Shown here piece after piece: positions 10,118 through 22,756 of a stretch of 64,000 nucleotides of DNA. The notes beneath the pieces are model-generated. The model did no database searches and had not been told where the DNA came from. It saw only the letters and a program-made list of their open reading frames with translations. The stretch is from positions 1,488,001 through 1,552,000 of the forward strand of contig NC_035792.1 in NCBI RefSeq assembly GCF_001653235.2. Reading direction: 5' to 3'. Source of the stretch: Pochonia chlamydosporia 170 (taxonomy: Eukaryota > Ascomycota > Sordariomycetes > Hypocreales > Clavicipitaceae). Position 1 is the stretch's first letter; each line of letters opens with the position of its first letter. A program made the translations under genes and the position numbers.

Positions 10118-12767
10118 ATGTCGGCTGGCCTCACCAGCCTACCCCTACGTGCCTCGCCGACCTCGCGCAGATTGCTGCAAAGAGCAAGCCAATTAATACA
10201 TGTTCATGTCACTTCCGCAGCCTCAAGTACCGCTGCCGGCCCTGGGACAATGTTGAGCAGAGCCAACCAGCAATTCACGGATGCTGGCCCGACCCAGCGA
10301 CAGAATCCGTCCTTGGCAAAACAGCTTCTTCCCTCAAGCAGTCCTAATTCTTCCATTGGCGATATTCGAGATCAGTTCAAAAGAACAAACTCGACGAGCT
10401 CTGCAGCCGCATTTGCACCTGTACCTTTGCCGGCACCTGCATCTGCGTCGGCGAGGACGGCACTAGACAATCGATCCATCAACACGGCACAGGGGGCTAC
10501 CAGCCGAACGAATACATCCAAAGGGTCAATAGCGTCACTATACTCAGCCCAATCAAACTCTTTCAAGTCGGAACCAAGTTGTGTCGACCTCACAGGACCC
10601 GGATCTCCCCCTAAGAAGAAGACTCAGGTGCCTGTTTACTTTGCGGAAGAGGACTTTAGCGATGATGATGCCCTCGACCTCGACTTTGAGGCCCCTGCAG
10701 CTCTTCCCCCACAGCCCAAAATACAGGAGGTAGAAATTTTGCCCCCTCCCGCTACACCGGCTCATGTTGAGGCGGCGATACCGTGGTCCTCCTCTCCCGC
10801 GTCGCATTTCCTACCTCCGAACCCACAGCGAACTGCCTCCACAAATTCCACCACCTCTCAATCTTCACTGAAACGAGAATCATCTGGTGATGTCGACTCA
10901 ATAGATCCTCCAGTTCAAAGGAAGGCAAAAAAGAGGGTTTTGCCAGCTAGCTTCCGCACAAACGAAGCTGATGAGGCAGACGAGGAATACAGAAGGGGTC
11001 CGGATGCTTTGAAAACTCCAGCACAAAAGGCCAAGGCACTATGGGATTCCAGCGCTAGTGCCATAAAAGAGCAGAAGAAATTGCTGAAAAATCAAAGGAA
11101 TTCTCGAAATCCTGAGCTGGACCACGATGTTGTCCCAGAGAAAATGCACGATGTGGAAGCAAACGCCTCTAAATCTGTGGCCATTTCTCTCAGCGGCGAG
11201 CAAGAAAACGTACTCGATATGGTCGTCAATCAAAACCAAAGTGTTTTCTTTACTGGCCCCGCTGGTGCCGGAAAGTCTGTCCTCATGCGTGCCATTATTA
11301 ACGAGTTAAAGAGGAAATATGCCAGAGATCCGGAACGGGTTGCCGTCACCGCCTCGACTGGTCTCGCTGCTTGCAACATTGGAGGCATTACACTGCATAG
11401 CTTTTCTGGTAGGCAGCTTGCAACGTACTCTTCGCGATCCTTATGCTAACGGTAAAATAGGTATTGGTTTGGGGAAAGAAGACGCCTCTACTTTAGTCAA
11501 GAAGATCAAGCGAAATCCTAAAGCCAAAACTCGTTGGCTTCGGACGAAGTGTCTAATTATTGACGAAATTTCCATGGTCGACGGAGACTTGTTTGATAAG
11601 CTGTGTCAGATTGGGCGTACAATTCGTAACAACGCCCGGCCTTGGGGAGGCATTCAACTAATCATCACTGGAGATTTCTTTCAGCTGCCCCCCGTTCCGG
11701 ATAACACCAAGAATCGCGAATCCAAGTTTGCATTTGATGCGGCAACTTGGAGCACATCCATAGATCACACCATTGGGCTAACCCAAGTATTCCGCCAGCG
11801 AGACCCAGAGTTTGCTGGAATGCTCAATGAAATGCGGATTGGTAAAATCAGCGACCGCACCGTACAGGCATTCAAGGCGCTGTCTAGACCTCTCAACTTT
11901 GATGACGGCGTAGATCTGGCTGAATTATACCCGACACGTGCTCAAGTCGAAGGGTCCAACGAAAAGCGGCTGCGCGAGCTTCCAGGCAAAATTCATCGTT
12001 ATGAGGCCGCTGACACGGGCGACCCTGCCATTCGAGACAAACTGCTCATGAACATGATGGCTCCAAAGGCACTTGAGCTGAAAATTGGCGCTCAGGTGAT
12101 GCTAATAAAAAATCTGGACGAGTCTTTAGTGAACGGATCGTTGGGGAAAGTGATTGCGTTTTCTGACGAAAAGACATTCGAAATGGGTGGTAACAACACT
12201 TATGACGACATGATGGAAGATTCCATGGCGAAAGCTAAGCGGAAACTACAGGGTTTCAGGCGCGACTCTGATTCTGGCTCGAGCAGTCAACAGTATCCCG
12301 TGGTCCAGTTCATCTCAACAGGCGGCGTTCCTCGTGTCATTCTCTGCCAGCCAGAGGAGTGGAAGGTAGAACTACCAAACGGCGAAATTCAAGCGAAACG
12401 AAATCAATTGCCTCTGATACTGGCGTGGGCATTGTCCATCCACAAGGCGCAAGGCCAAACGCTGGAGCGAGTGACGGTGAACCTAGGCAGAGTGTTTGAA
12501 AAGGGCCAGGCGTATGTGGCGTTGAGTCGAGCTACTACCCAACATGGCCTTCGTGTTGTTGGATTTGAGAGGTCGAAAGTAATGGCTCACCCAAAGGTAG
12601 TCGAGTTCTACGGCAAACTATCCACGGTGGCCGGCGCCAGGGGGATGCCACGAACCATTGCCGACTTTATCGCGAATAGGAAAGGCGTGGCAGGTCGACC
12701 AAGCAAGGAAAGGGCAGTTATAGACTTGGATGATGAGGAAGAAGCAATGGCAGCATATGGGCATTGA
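10118..12767 (+). CDS. pif1: PIF1-family 5'-3' DNA helicase
   Basis: ATP-dependent DNA helicase that maintains mitochondrial DNA and unwinds G-quadruplexes or limits telomerase in the nucleus (family knowledge). Two exons, 10118-11408 and 11461-12767, give 865 aa. The intron 11409-11460 (52 nt, GTAGGC...GCTAAC...ATAG) joins LHSFSG to IGLGKED, the expected PIF1 motif. Helicase motifs: Walker A GPAGAGKS (Lys about residue 386), Walker [21 protein letters not shown], then [15 protein letters not shown] and YVALSRAT near the C-terminus. The poorly conserved N-terminal third contains an acidic [11 protein letters not shown] stretch. The first ATG encodes an Arg/Ser-rich mitochondrial-targeting-like leader ([16 protein letters not shown]); a second in-frame ATG at 10250 (Met45) could yield a nuclear form, as in yeast PIF1. 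The open frame extends a little upstream without an ATG. Confidence 0.93.
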
Positions 12768-13702
12768 TGGGCAACTACGTTTCAGCAATGAAAGGAAAAG
12801 GCAAAGTAGTTTATTGTGGCCGAGACTCTGGAATGATTACATGAAGCATTTGCGGCTGGCGTTTTGGTGAACATGATGGTGGATTTGTACAAACATCTCA
12901 GAATAGGACAACGGCGATTGGGAACTTACTGTGAACATCCCTCTACTACACTCAGAACACTTAGATACATCAGATACAACGGAGTTCAACAATCATTATG
13001 GAGTAGTCTCTCAATTGTTCAAGTCGAGCCTCAGAACATGTTCACTCTTTGCTTATGTCAGCTCGGACCAAGGGTTTTGGCGGGTACCCTTATCGATAAC
13101 GAATGTTACTGGCGGCGGGAGTCAGTCGGCGACGGACGTTGTCTTGGCTTGACTTCACAAAAGCCACCAACCTGTATCGCACACGGAGGACGGGTTCTTG
13201 GGGAAATATCGGTGACTTCATCCACCAAAACATTGCCAGCAAGTAGGACGATCCGACTTGATTCCGATTTGCGACCGAACTTAAATATTGTTCAGCGTCC
13301 AGGGGACGCCAACACCGACCGTATTCCCGCCCCCGAGCAACATTCGGCCTGTCTCGTGCGCCAGCAAAGACTTGGCCGCGGACTAGGAAGCAGAGCGAAA
13401 TTTCCGAGGCGCGAAGGCCAAGTTGGCTCTGCTACCGAGTATTTCAGGAGCGTCGCACTTTTGATCGGCACTCTATTTGGGTTAAAGCGAGTCAAAGCAG
13501 CCGTTTGTCACGATACGAACGGATAAACCTCCCTATGCCAGGCCGCTCGTGAGGTGTGGTCAAGAGCAGGGTGTTTGTTGACGCCAAGAACTCTCAGGAG
13601 CTGTTGAAGCGACGCCTGGGAGGGCAAAGAGCAGTTTGCCTTGTGATTCAGGGGTCAAGAACTTTTGACCTCTGAGGGCTGCTTGGACGATCTCCTGTGA
13701 CT
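12768..13702. other. Intergenic 0.9 kb
   Basis: The 3' flank of pif1 and the promoter of edc3. An open frame of 220 codons at 12864-13526 has no domain, bias or start context to support it, so I leave it out. Confidence 0.55.
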
Positions 13703-16060
13703 ATGGCGTCCCAGTTTATTGGGCTGCACATGAGGGTTGTGCTCCGTGAGCCGTCGGGCTATCGACTCACGGGATTTGTTAGCGATGTCGAGGCCGGGAG
13801 TAGCCTGACTTTAACGAACGGTACGTATCGCAAGCCTTGTTTCCTGTTGCGCAATTTTAGGGGGTGGCGGGTGCATGTTTGCTTGGGTGTGGTGTGACTG
13901 ACCTACTATCTTGCAGTCTATATTGCAGCAACCAAGGAGAGGGCCACGCAGATGAAGATTGACGCTGCTAATATTGCTGATCTTTCTGAAATACCCTTCG
14001 AGCATGCCTCCCCAACTAAATATGCGTCTCCGGCGCTGGACCCTGGCCCGCCTTCATTTTCACAGCCTGCCCAACAGCAAGCCCAGCCCCAACAGCAGGC
14101 TTTTGTTGATCCGGCAATTCTAAGCGTTGGCAGACGCCCGGCATCTAATACTCCCGGGGCTGCGGCTCCAGGCTTGCAGCATAAGTCTGACAACGGAGAT
14201 GCGGTGACCAGTGGTATACCGAGTATCCTCACCTCTGGGACATCCGGGAATCTGCCAGGGAGGATACGTGAGACCGACATTCTGGATTCCATTCAGGGCT
14301 TGAAAGTTGGCCGGACAAGCAATTCAGGCACGCAGACGCCTACACCGGTGGCAGCCCCGGAAACACCTTCACAAAAGAAAAAAGGCCGTTCAAAACATTC
14401 GAAACAAGCTAGGGCTAACCATACTGCTCATCATGACGGACAGGAGGCTGATGGAGCTAACATGAGTGGGCATGGCAAAGGCTGGAGACAAACACCCATC
14501 CTGCAGAGCACATCATCCTTCCAACCATTCAATTCGTTAAAGAAGAACGGCAAGAGCCGAAAAGGCCTTCCCGATAACGGCTGGGCTTCCGAGGATGTCA
14601 CCGAAGAGATGGGCGACTTTGATTTCGAAAATAATCTGGCCAAGTTCGACAAGCGGACCATTTTTGACCAGATGCGCAAAGAGGACGAGATTGATGAGGC
14701 CGATCGCCTTGTATCACACAATCGACGACCCAAGCCTGGTACAGCAGGGGGCAAAAATCTACACTATACGGAAATGGTTCTCGATGTACCTTCGCCTATG
14801 GGCGGACAAAATGCCGACTTTTGGAACAGTGAGGCAGAAGTTGGAGTGAATGAGTCGGAGAGACCGAGTGGACGAGAGGCGAGGAACGGCGCAGCGTCTG
14901 CTACGGCTGCAGCAGTTCCTCTGAAACCACGAGCGGAGAGCAAATCGGGGCTTTCACGACGTTCCCAGTCCCGCAAGGCGAGTGGCGTCGTGACCAGCCA
15001 GCCGCTCAGCAGGGTTAACTCCTCTGTACGTGCATCCCAATCTTCCACCCGCTGGCCGACCCCTAAATCAGGCCACCGTGATGCTGATACCATCCTGCAG
15101 CAACGGATCGAACAGCCCGGTCTGTACCTCATCCCATCTCTCCGCCGCCTCGAAGCTATTTCCACTCTACAAATGCTCAACCTCGAAAACATTGCCGCCA
15201 ACGAAATCGGCTTTTCAGAGGCGCTCATGGCAGAAAATGCCGGCCGTGGCATCGCAGAAGTAGCCGTCACAGCACTATCCGATCCGGCCATCAAGGTCCG
15301 ATTTGAACTGGCGCTCGCCGCTTCACTCTCAGATACCTCCTCATCACTGAGTACTTCCACTATCGTCGTCCTCGCCGGCAACAATAAATCCGGCATCCGC
15401 GCCTTGGCAGCAGCACGACACTTGCGCAACAAGAACTTTGACGTGATAGTATGTCTCGTGGGCTTCGAGCGCGAAAAAGACCTCTTGGAAGATTTGAGAC
15501 GGCAAATACAGCTGTATCGTGCATTCGGTGGTAAAGTCCACAATAAGAACGACTTTTTCGAACACCTCCGCAAATCATCCGCCTCTGGAAACCCCGTCTC
15601 CGTATCCCTCATCATAGACGCCCTCCTAGGATTAACAATATCATTTGAAGAGCTCCGGATAGGCGATCAAGCTACCGTCTACGAACTAATGGAGTGGGCG
15701 AACCGCAACGACGCATTCGTCTTGTCCGTCGACGTTCCCACGGGCATTGATCCTACATCTGGCAAAATCGCTATCATCGACGGCGCACATCTGTATGTGA
15801 AGCCACGCTATGTGGTCGCCATAGGAGCACCGAAAAAGGGCCTCTTAGAAGCTGTTACTCCCCCTTCAGATGGGGAGCCCGGCCCATTGCACAGCGGCGC
15901 TCACGAAGATGAATGGCGGTTGTTCATTGCGGATATGGGCCTTGGTAGTGCGGTGTGGAGAAAAGCAGGCACCAAGGTTCGAAAGGGCATCGACTTTGAT
16001 GGTAAGTGGGTGCTGGAGATGCGATATCGTGGGAGGGAAGTTGAGTACGAGGAGGACTGA
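13703..16060 (+). CDS. edc3: Enhancer of mRNA decapping EDC3
   Basis: Activator of the Dcp1-Dcp2 decapping enzyme and P-body scaffold in the cytoplasm. Two exons, 13703-13820 and 13917-16060, give 753 aa. Exon 1 encodes the start of the LSm domain (SQFIGLHMRVVLREPSGYRL, then SDVEAGSSLTLTN) and exon 2 completes it with VYIAATKE. The intron 13821-13916 has GTACGT and TTGCAG borders. A Gln/Pro-rich linker leads to the FDF motif (GDFDFENNLAKFDKRTIFDQM, about residues 272-292), the Dhh1/DDX6-binding segment. A Ser-rich linker then leads to the YjeF_N Rossmann-like dimerisation domain (about 445-720), with ENIAANEIGFSEALMAENAG, VVLAGNNKSGIRALAAARHL and SVDVPTGIDPTSG. The start ATG at 13703 opens the LSm domain; no upstream ATG fits. 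This is a long but normal EDC3 for Pezizomycotina. Confidence 0.94.
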
Positions 16061-18612
16061 GATGGGGAGGTGTAAGTTGCATGAGATTATTCACTTTTAG
16101 CGGGAAGGGAACGGGCTTTCGGAGCGAATCTTTACTTTATGGGCTTCTCTTTTATACTATACTGGTGGCTTTGCTGCAAGGGTTGCATAGTTTGGCGTTT
16201 TATGTTGTTTAGCTCGTCGGGAGACGATGTTTCTGTACATAGTCTGGTAAATACCAATCGAATACCCTTGAAATATCCTAGCGTAAGATACCAATTGGGA
16301 ATGTAGCCATCGTGGATATCTCAAGCACGGTCAATGTACAGCCGTTCTAGACATAGCATCTCATGTCGCTATATGCAATTACATCGTATCGTAGCGGAAG
16401 TCGACTCGAACTGTACATCTAGTGACTGGAAGAGTCTGTCATCTGCGCTTTTCTTATTATCATGTCAATCTACCAGCGGTGTAACATACCCTGCCCACAG
16501 TTCATCTGGTACCTCGTCTCCCCAGAAAACCAACTCCAGCCAAGACACGTGGACCGCAGTCAAGCTTTGCCAAGCAGCTGATCTGGGCGCCGAGACTTAT
16601 CCCACAAAAATACTATACCAAGCAATCAACAATATCTAAATCGTGCATAAACCAATGCCAAGGGGTGCTCGCAAATACAAATACAAATAAAAAATACAAA
16701 TAAAAGATGCCGCGACAAACGTGCCGCATCGTACGTGTCTCGCGGGTAAGTGTGGCGCCGCAGGAACCCAAGTTTAAATGTTGGGCAGCAAATCACATTG
16801 CCCTGAGGCGTTTTTTGGCGGCACGATCAGCGCCTCTCCGCCAGGGTGCTCTCTTTCCCCGTACTGCACATTTTGCGGTCACGAACGACTAATCTGCAAT
16901 GGAGGAGGCGGCAATGAAACGGAGCGTAGAGTCGCATGTCTCAGCCGTTGTGGTGCAAGTGTATGAACCATGTTGGAGTTGACCCCGCGGTTGTGTACCG
17001 TGATGTGTCTGATCCTCGGGGAATGTTTGAGCAGAGGGTGGGAGATAGACTTTGTTCGAGAAGAGGTCCATGGGGTTTCCCCTGCGTAGGGTGCATGATG
17101 GTCAATATTGTGCAACCAATGGAGGTGAGTGGGAGGAACGGGGTATGGCCGTCGGATTGAAATGATGGATCGGAATATGGTCATGCAGGTGGTGCCAATA
17201 ATAAACAATGGAAGTTTGGATGCTGTTGGTTCAATGTTCAAACATTTGCAATTGCGCATTCACCAGTGCAGGACATAAAGGCGTCCAATGGACTTGCTTG
17301 GTTTGAGCGTGTAGTGCGACGGTGGGATGCAAAGTAGGAAGGAAGGACCAAGATGCGGCATCAACTGACTGCAAAAGTGTGGACAAGTGTTTGAATAGGC
17401 ACTGTACGCAGGCGATGCCATGGCTTTTTTTCACATTCGTAAGGATACTCAAGGTGAGTGAGTTAGTGATACGTCGACTACGTAGGTAGGCGGACGTCAA
17501 ACGAATCCATCATTCATCCAACCACACTATTGTCTCTAGACGTGCAGGATAAGTGTCCAAAACGACAATTCGCAACAGATAGATGAGTGCTTTTTGGGTG
17601 TGCAACGCCTCCACAGTGCGGAGTTGCGAGTCGCCTGCAACGAATCAATACTTCCTTCCTCCCACCCACGACACCTTTTCTCCAGACCTAGTGTGCTCGG
17701 CGTACGTATTACACAACATGGCTTGAGGTGAATGTCGTGGGAAACAATAAGCCTGGCACCGCAACGACTTACCATCCAGGGCCTGTCTGTCCTCTTTCTT
17801 TGTCTAAGCAAGCAATGCTGGATCTTCATGCAAGCTGCAAACATCCTCCTTTGATCCCATCGGCGTGTGGTCTCGCAACGACAAGGTCTCCGTTCACGCA
17901 TGGCACGGGACGCCATCTCCACAAGCCAAGAAATCCATTTTAGTGCTGAGTTCTGGTGCAGCCTGCCGCGGACTTCATACCAGCTTCAGCTCTTCGCCCC
18001 GCCACCATTTATTTGATTGGGGACCATTTGGGGATGCGAATGTCGCTGGCGTGTGGACATTTGTCGGGGCATTTCTGCATTGGTACAGCGTAAGACCAGG
18101 TTGACTCTCTTGACTCTTGAGCCTGGCTTGTCTGGTGCTACATGACCAGACCAGACGGACCGTTCATCAATCAACGACCCCAATACCACCCCTGGTGTAC
18201 AGCCAGCCATTCAGCCATACGCGCAATTCTCTGCAAACCCCAAACTACAACTTCACCACAACTCGACCCGATTTTCGATCGTCGATATCTTGCACAATAC
18301 GGCATACGATCTACCGATTTCTTTTGTTCAACTACGCCATCACCAACCAGCTCGAACCCGATAACGCTTGCGCGACCAAGAACAACCACGACCCGGGTCA
18401 ATTTGCGGGCTAAAGCTGGTGCCGCAGGCCAACGAATCAATCGAGCCTGTCGACAATCAGTCAGACTTCTCGTCTTTTCTGTTTCCATGGCGTGCCTTTC
18501 ATAGGACCAAGATACCCTTTCGTCTCTATCACGTCGACTACCGTTTACCACGGCTGTGCCGCCGTGAACCTGATCTGGTGCCAGCGCCAGTCGGGCAAAG
18601 GCAAGGCCAGCC
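16061..18612. other. Intergenic 2.5 kb, probably includes the palH leader
   Basis: No supportable gene. CT-rich sequence and runs of CAACTACAAC/ACCAACCAGC type from about 18200 look like a fungal 5' leader for palH. Just upstream of the annotated palH start, all three frames show pieces resembling Ser/Thr-rich luminal sequence (see findings). Confidence 0.5.
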
Positions 18613-20988
18613 ATGTCGACGTCGACAACGAGCATCGTCCCGTCGGAGACGGGGACGGGGACGGTGATGGGGAGTGCATCCCCAATCACATCGCTCGTCT
18701 CGACGGTCCTCATGACGACTACATCAGCCATTCTCTCGGCAACGACCACGGCGCCTGATCCTGCCGATGCCACCTCGACATATTTGGGGGATGCGAGCCT
18801 CAACTCGCACGACCAGGCAAACTCACCTATGGTATCAAACCTTCGCGAACCCTTCTATGCAACGACGGTACCGATGTGTTATGCCCTGGCCGCCACGACT
18901 GTCACCGCATACATGCTCCTCATCATGCTCTTCATTACCCCCAGGTCCTTCCTGGACGGCGGGGTTGTCTATCTCGGCCGCCGATCTGGCTTCACTCACA
19001 GCTCATCCGGGGGAGATAATATCGGTGGTCGGCCATGGTTACAAAAGGTCGCTGCTCTCACCGTGGCAGTATCACTTACTATCGCAACTTACGACACATT
19101 TCATTTCGTAGCGGAGCAATATAAAAACGGGGCTCAGAATGCAGCTGTTTTGCAATCCGAGGTTATGGGCAGCATGGAGCTGAGGGTCATCCGGCTCGTG
19201 TCCAACTTTTTCCTCTGGTTAGCTCAGGCCCAGACGTTGATCCGCTTATTTCCACGTCACCGAGAAAAGGTCATCATCAAATGGGTGGCTTTTGCTCTCA
19301 TCACTCTCGACCTCATCTTCTCCGCCATCAACAGCTTTAGGCATGGCGATGTTCAAAATTATAATCCTATGGCCGGTGGCTTCACCCAACCTATACCAGC
19401 TCTGAATTACATGTTTCAGTTACTCCTGGGAGTTTTATACGCAGCTTGGGTCATATACTACGCCCTGATGAAGAAGCGTTATGCCTTCTATCATCCTCTG
19501 ATGAAGAACATGTGCCTTTTGGCAATCATATCCTTGGCGGCCATTCTCATCCCCATTGTTTTCTTCATTCTCGATATTTCAAATCCCACATTTGCCCGTT
19601 GGGGCGACTACGTACGATGGGTTGGAGCCGCCGCGGCAAGCGTCATCGTGTGGGAATGGGTGGAACGGATAGAAGCACTGGAACGCGAGGAAAAGAAGGG
19701 GGGAATCCTTGGCAGGGAGGTTTTTGAGGGAGAGGAGATGCTTGAAGTGAGCGCGATGGATTATCCATGGGATAGGAAACGAAAGCATCGAAAGTCTGGC
19801 AGCTTTGGTGGTCTAGGTGGTAGAGGCGGCGGAAGAGGTCGAGGCAATGATGGCCACAGCGACAACAATACGAACGGGAATGCTCCCACTGGCGGGTATA
19901 ATCATACACAATCCAACGGATGGCCAACTGTGTCTGCCATTACCGGCCGGCAACGCGGACAAGCTCGCAGCACAACCCAAGGCGCGACTCCTGGGCAGAC
20001 GGCACAAAGGACGGTTGGAGACATATTCCGGCCACATTGGCCTGCGCGACCCGCTGCAGCAGCAACACCGGTCAGCAGAACGGACACGCCAAGCGCTGCA
20101 AGCACCGTGTACGCTGTACGGTATCAGCCTTCTTCGGAGACGACTGGACGGACGCCCGACCCGTATGCTCGAACACCACCGGATTTACATTCTTTGCAGG
20201 TTGAGCAACAAACAAATTCGCATACCAATTCGCAAACACAACCACTACCTCAGCAAGCAACGTCAGAACTAACCAGACAGAGCAGCTCGCCTCAAACCAG
20301 CCAGACCCGCGTGGAGAGTACGTCACCCAGGCAGCAAAGCACACAAGGGGCACGACCTTCAACAAATAGCACAACAGACTTGGAGGCAAACGCTCCAATG
20401 CCGAGTCGAGCAGACCGCTGGCGAACATTTACTCACTCATCCAGTCGTCGGTCGCCTGATCGGCAGCAGCATGTCGCACCTGAAGAAACGAGCCGGCATG
20501 ACACACTAGGCAGTCGGTGGGATATCAAGTCCAGGCTAGAGATGTTTGCAGCAAACCAGGCAGACAAGATTCGTGAAAAGTTTAGGCCAACGACCGATAC
20601 GGACAGCCTACCGGTGACATTTATACCAGCACCTGCACGGCAAGGCACAGCTCTTGAGCAAGTACTCGAGGAGGAGGGAATAGCCCGGCGGTCAGAATCG
20701 TCAGACTCGGATGACGGGGAACCACGAAGTGCAACACAAGCTGGACATTTAGGGGTCGGCCAAAACGGCAGCGTGCCCGGAGGTCCATCGTCGGATTCAG
20801 TAAGCCCTCCTCTTTGGCCCGGAGTCAGACGGCGGTTGGTGACGTACGAAAATGATGACGAGTATTCGTACACGGACGAATCTCTAGAGGGATCAACCGA
20901 CGAAGAAGACTCAGGAGAGCGTGAATCCGAAGAAAATCCCGGGCCATCGAGAGGTGGTGGCGCCGACGAATCAGTCCGGAGAGAATAA
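18613..20988 (+). CDS. palH: pH-response sensor PalH/Rim21 (7-TM)
   Basis: Plasma-membrane sensor of alkaline ambient pH; it acts with PalF arrestin to trigger PacC/Rim101 processing. A single 791-aa frame. A Ser/Thr-rich N-terminal region precedes seven hydrophobic segments: around FYATTVPMCYALAATTVTAY, WLQKVAALTVAVSLTIATYD, LVSNFFLWLAQAQTLIRLF, IIKWVAFALITLDLIFSAI, LNYMFQLLLGVLYAAWVIYY, MCLLAIISLAAILIPIVFFI, and WVGAAAASVIVWEWVERIEA. The signature WEWVERIEALEREEKKGGIL directly follows TM7. The cytosolic tail (about 400 aa) is low-complexity, rich in Gly, Ser, Thr, Gln and Pro, with an acidic DDEYSYTDES...DEEDSGE end. What is odd is that the short Cys-containing luminal start seen in other PalH proteins (a TPFTLP-like motif) is absent, so the true start may lie upstream behind an unrecognised intron or frame break. 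The ATG at 18613 is the first in this frame after stops. Confidence 0.9.
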   Translation: MSTSTTSIVPSETGTGTVMGSASPITSLVSTVLMTTTSAILSATTTAPDPADATSTYLGDASLNSHDQANSPMVSNLREPFYATTVPMCYALAATTVTAYMLLIMLFITPRSFLDGGVVYLGRRSGFTHSSSGGDNIGGRPWLQKVAALTVAVSLTIATYDTFHFVAEQYKNGAQNAAVLQSEVMGSMELRVIRLVSNFFLWLAQAQTLIRLFPRHREKVIIKWVAFALITLDLIFSAINSFRHGDVQNYNPMAGGFTQPIPALNYMFQLLLGVLYAAWVIYYALMKKRYAFYHPLMKNMCLLAIISLAAILIPIVFFILDISNPTFARWGDYVRWVGAAAASVIVWEWVERIEALEREEKKGGILGREVFEGEEMLEVSAMDYPWDRKRKHRKSGSFGGLGGRGGGRGRGNDGHSDNNTNGNAPTGGYNHTQSNGWPTVSAITGRQRGQARSTTQGATPGQTAQRTVGDIFRPHWPARPAAAATPVSRTDTPSAASTVYAVRYQPSSETTGRTPDPYARTPPDLHSLQVEQQTNSHTNSQTQPLPQQATSELTRQSSSPQTSQTRVESTSPRQQSTQGARPSTNSTTDLEANAPMPSRADRWRTFTHSSSRRSPDRQQHVAPEETSRHDTLGSRWDIKSRLEMFAANQADKIREKFRPTTDTDSLPVTFIPAPARQGTALEQVLEEEGIARRSESSDSDDGEPRSATQAGHLGVGQNGSVPGGPSSDSVSPPLWPGVRRRLVTYENDDEYSYTDESLEGSTDEEDSGERESEENPGPSRGGGADESVRRE

Positions 20989-22756
20989 GTGCCACTTGAC
21001 TGAGGGTTGCTTTCCAGCGCGGCGTTTGGGGACCAATATTACAGCATAATTTGAGGTTGAGATTGAGTACTAGGTGGGGTGGCTTTTGAGAGGCTGTTGA
21101 AGTCGGCTGCTATAGAGGAATGGCGTATCACATACAGGGCGGATCTGGACCACGGGCATGTATATTGCATATTTCTTTTTTATATGGTTGAGTCGGACAG
21201 AGAGTCGTGTCATGTTTTTTGATATCAACGGCTATGATGATGGAATCTAGCGGGCGTCTTGGAGTTTATGCACCATTGGCATCAGGGATTGGGAGGGATC
21301 ACTACTGTACATTTTGTTTGTATTTATGGATGCACGGATTAGGATAGGCAGCATGTGAATTCAATTATGACAAATCTGGCTTTCGTGGTGAATCCGGTGA
21401 TGACGCCAAAGTGGGACGTACAGTATGGTGGGCATGTGCCACGTTCTTGCTATCAAATGAGGACCTACCTGTACCTACCTAGTAGTAAGTAGGTTGGTAA
21501 AGGCCATGTTATCAATGACGCAAAAGTAAATCAATACACTTAAAATTGACCAGTTCAGCCCAAGCAATACATACATGCCTAGGTACACAAGAGCTCGGTA
21601 GTTCAACACAAGCAAGACACCACACAGCCCCATCAAATAAGCTCACGACAACAAAGAACAACCCAGACCACTCATCATATCCAAGACAAAACCATCGATA
21701 TACGATGATACGACCATCCAGCCTATCCCTCCACACGGCACACGGTGCTCTGTGCTGCACTCGCAGATATTCAGACGAAAACCACTTGACGTGTTTTGTA
21801 TCTAGTCATGGACATCCGTCTGAGCCGTGATGCGCATCTCCAGCTGCCAGTTTGGACCCCTGTCTGGGCATCGATTTTGGTCTTGGCATCGCGTATGATT
21901 GGCTAGTGCGGTTGGGTTGGTAAATTGGATGTGGAGGTCTTCTCCTTTTGTGTGGGTGAGATTTTTATGTGCCATGCGACTTGGGGGTCCGCTGGTGCCG
22001 GATGGTAGACATAATCGAAGATGGTGATTGAATTGGTGATGTTGATAGTGCGTGTTGAGTGGTGACGTGTTGGTTTATTATACTTTGTGGGATGGGATGG
22101 TTTGAGGACGGCAGATGTTTAGTGTTGAGACTTGGCAGAATGGGATGGGATGTACTCCGTAGTCTGGTGTGATGTCAGTTAGCCGCTTGTGGCTGGAGTA
22201 TGGATGGGATGAATACATTGTTTGCTGATGAGGAGCTGAAACAGTGTTGCTTTGTGATGGAATACTAGATGTTTATATTCGACGACTAGTTGATAGATTC
22301 TTGATATTCCTGCGTTTATCTGGTCTCCGTATTACATGTCGTTGCTGGGTATCTCACTCAGCTCGCTCATCAACCAGGTCCTAGCGTCCGTGTCACTTAA
22401 ATTCAGGGGACGAGGCTAAAAAGAAAAAAGTCTCAGCACTTGACTCCATGTCCCCAGTCCATACTCCATACTGTCTGGTCTGGTACAATAGTCGGCTTGA
22501 CGTTCATCAGCCTCGGCGGCGCAAATTTAATCTCCTTTGCAGAGAAAAAAAAAAAGAGGAAGAACCCCACCGACGCGGGATCCTCTCTCCTTTGCTCTTA
22601 CTCTGTCAAACCTCCATTGTCTAAATTTCCCACACCACACACTCACTCCTTCCCTATTCCATCTGCTACATCCGACGGACGAAAAACGACGACAGCATCA
22701 CAGGCACAAGGTGCTGCAAACGCACAACGCACAATTCATACACATACACAGACACC
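20989..22756. other. Intergenic 1.8 kb
   Basis: The 3' flank of palH and the promoter/leader of the ceramide synthase gene, with a CT-rich segment and an A-rich run near 22542. One TACTCCGTA motif lies at 22153. No gene is supportable; the 259-codon frame at 22440-23219 overlaps lag1 out of frame and is a shadow. Confidence 0.55.

Noticed and set aside
12864..13526. 220-codon frame between pif1 and edc3
   Set aside because: No recognisable domain; low-quality composition; lies in the edc3 promoter.
14764..15615. 283-codon frame antisense to edc3
   Set aside because: Mirror of the biased codons of the YjeF region; Ser/Arg-rich without features.
18171..18803. 210-codon minus-strand frame over the palH start
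   Set aside because: Antisense shadow of Ser/Thr-rich palH sequence and leader.
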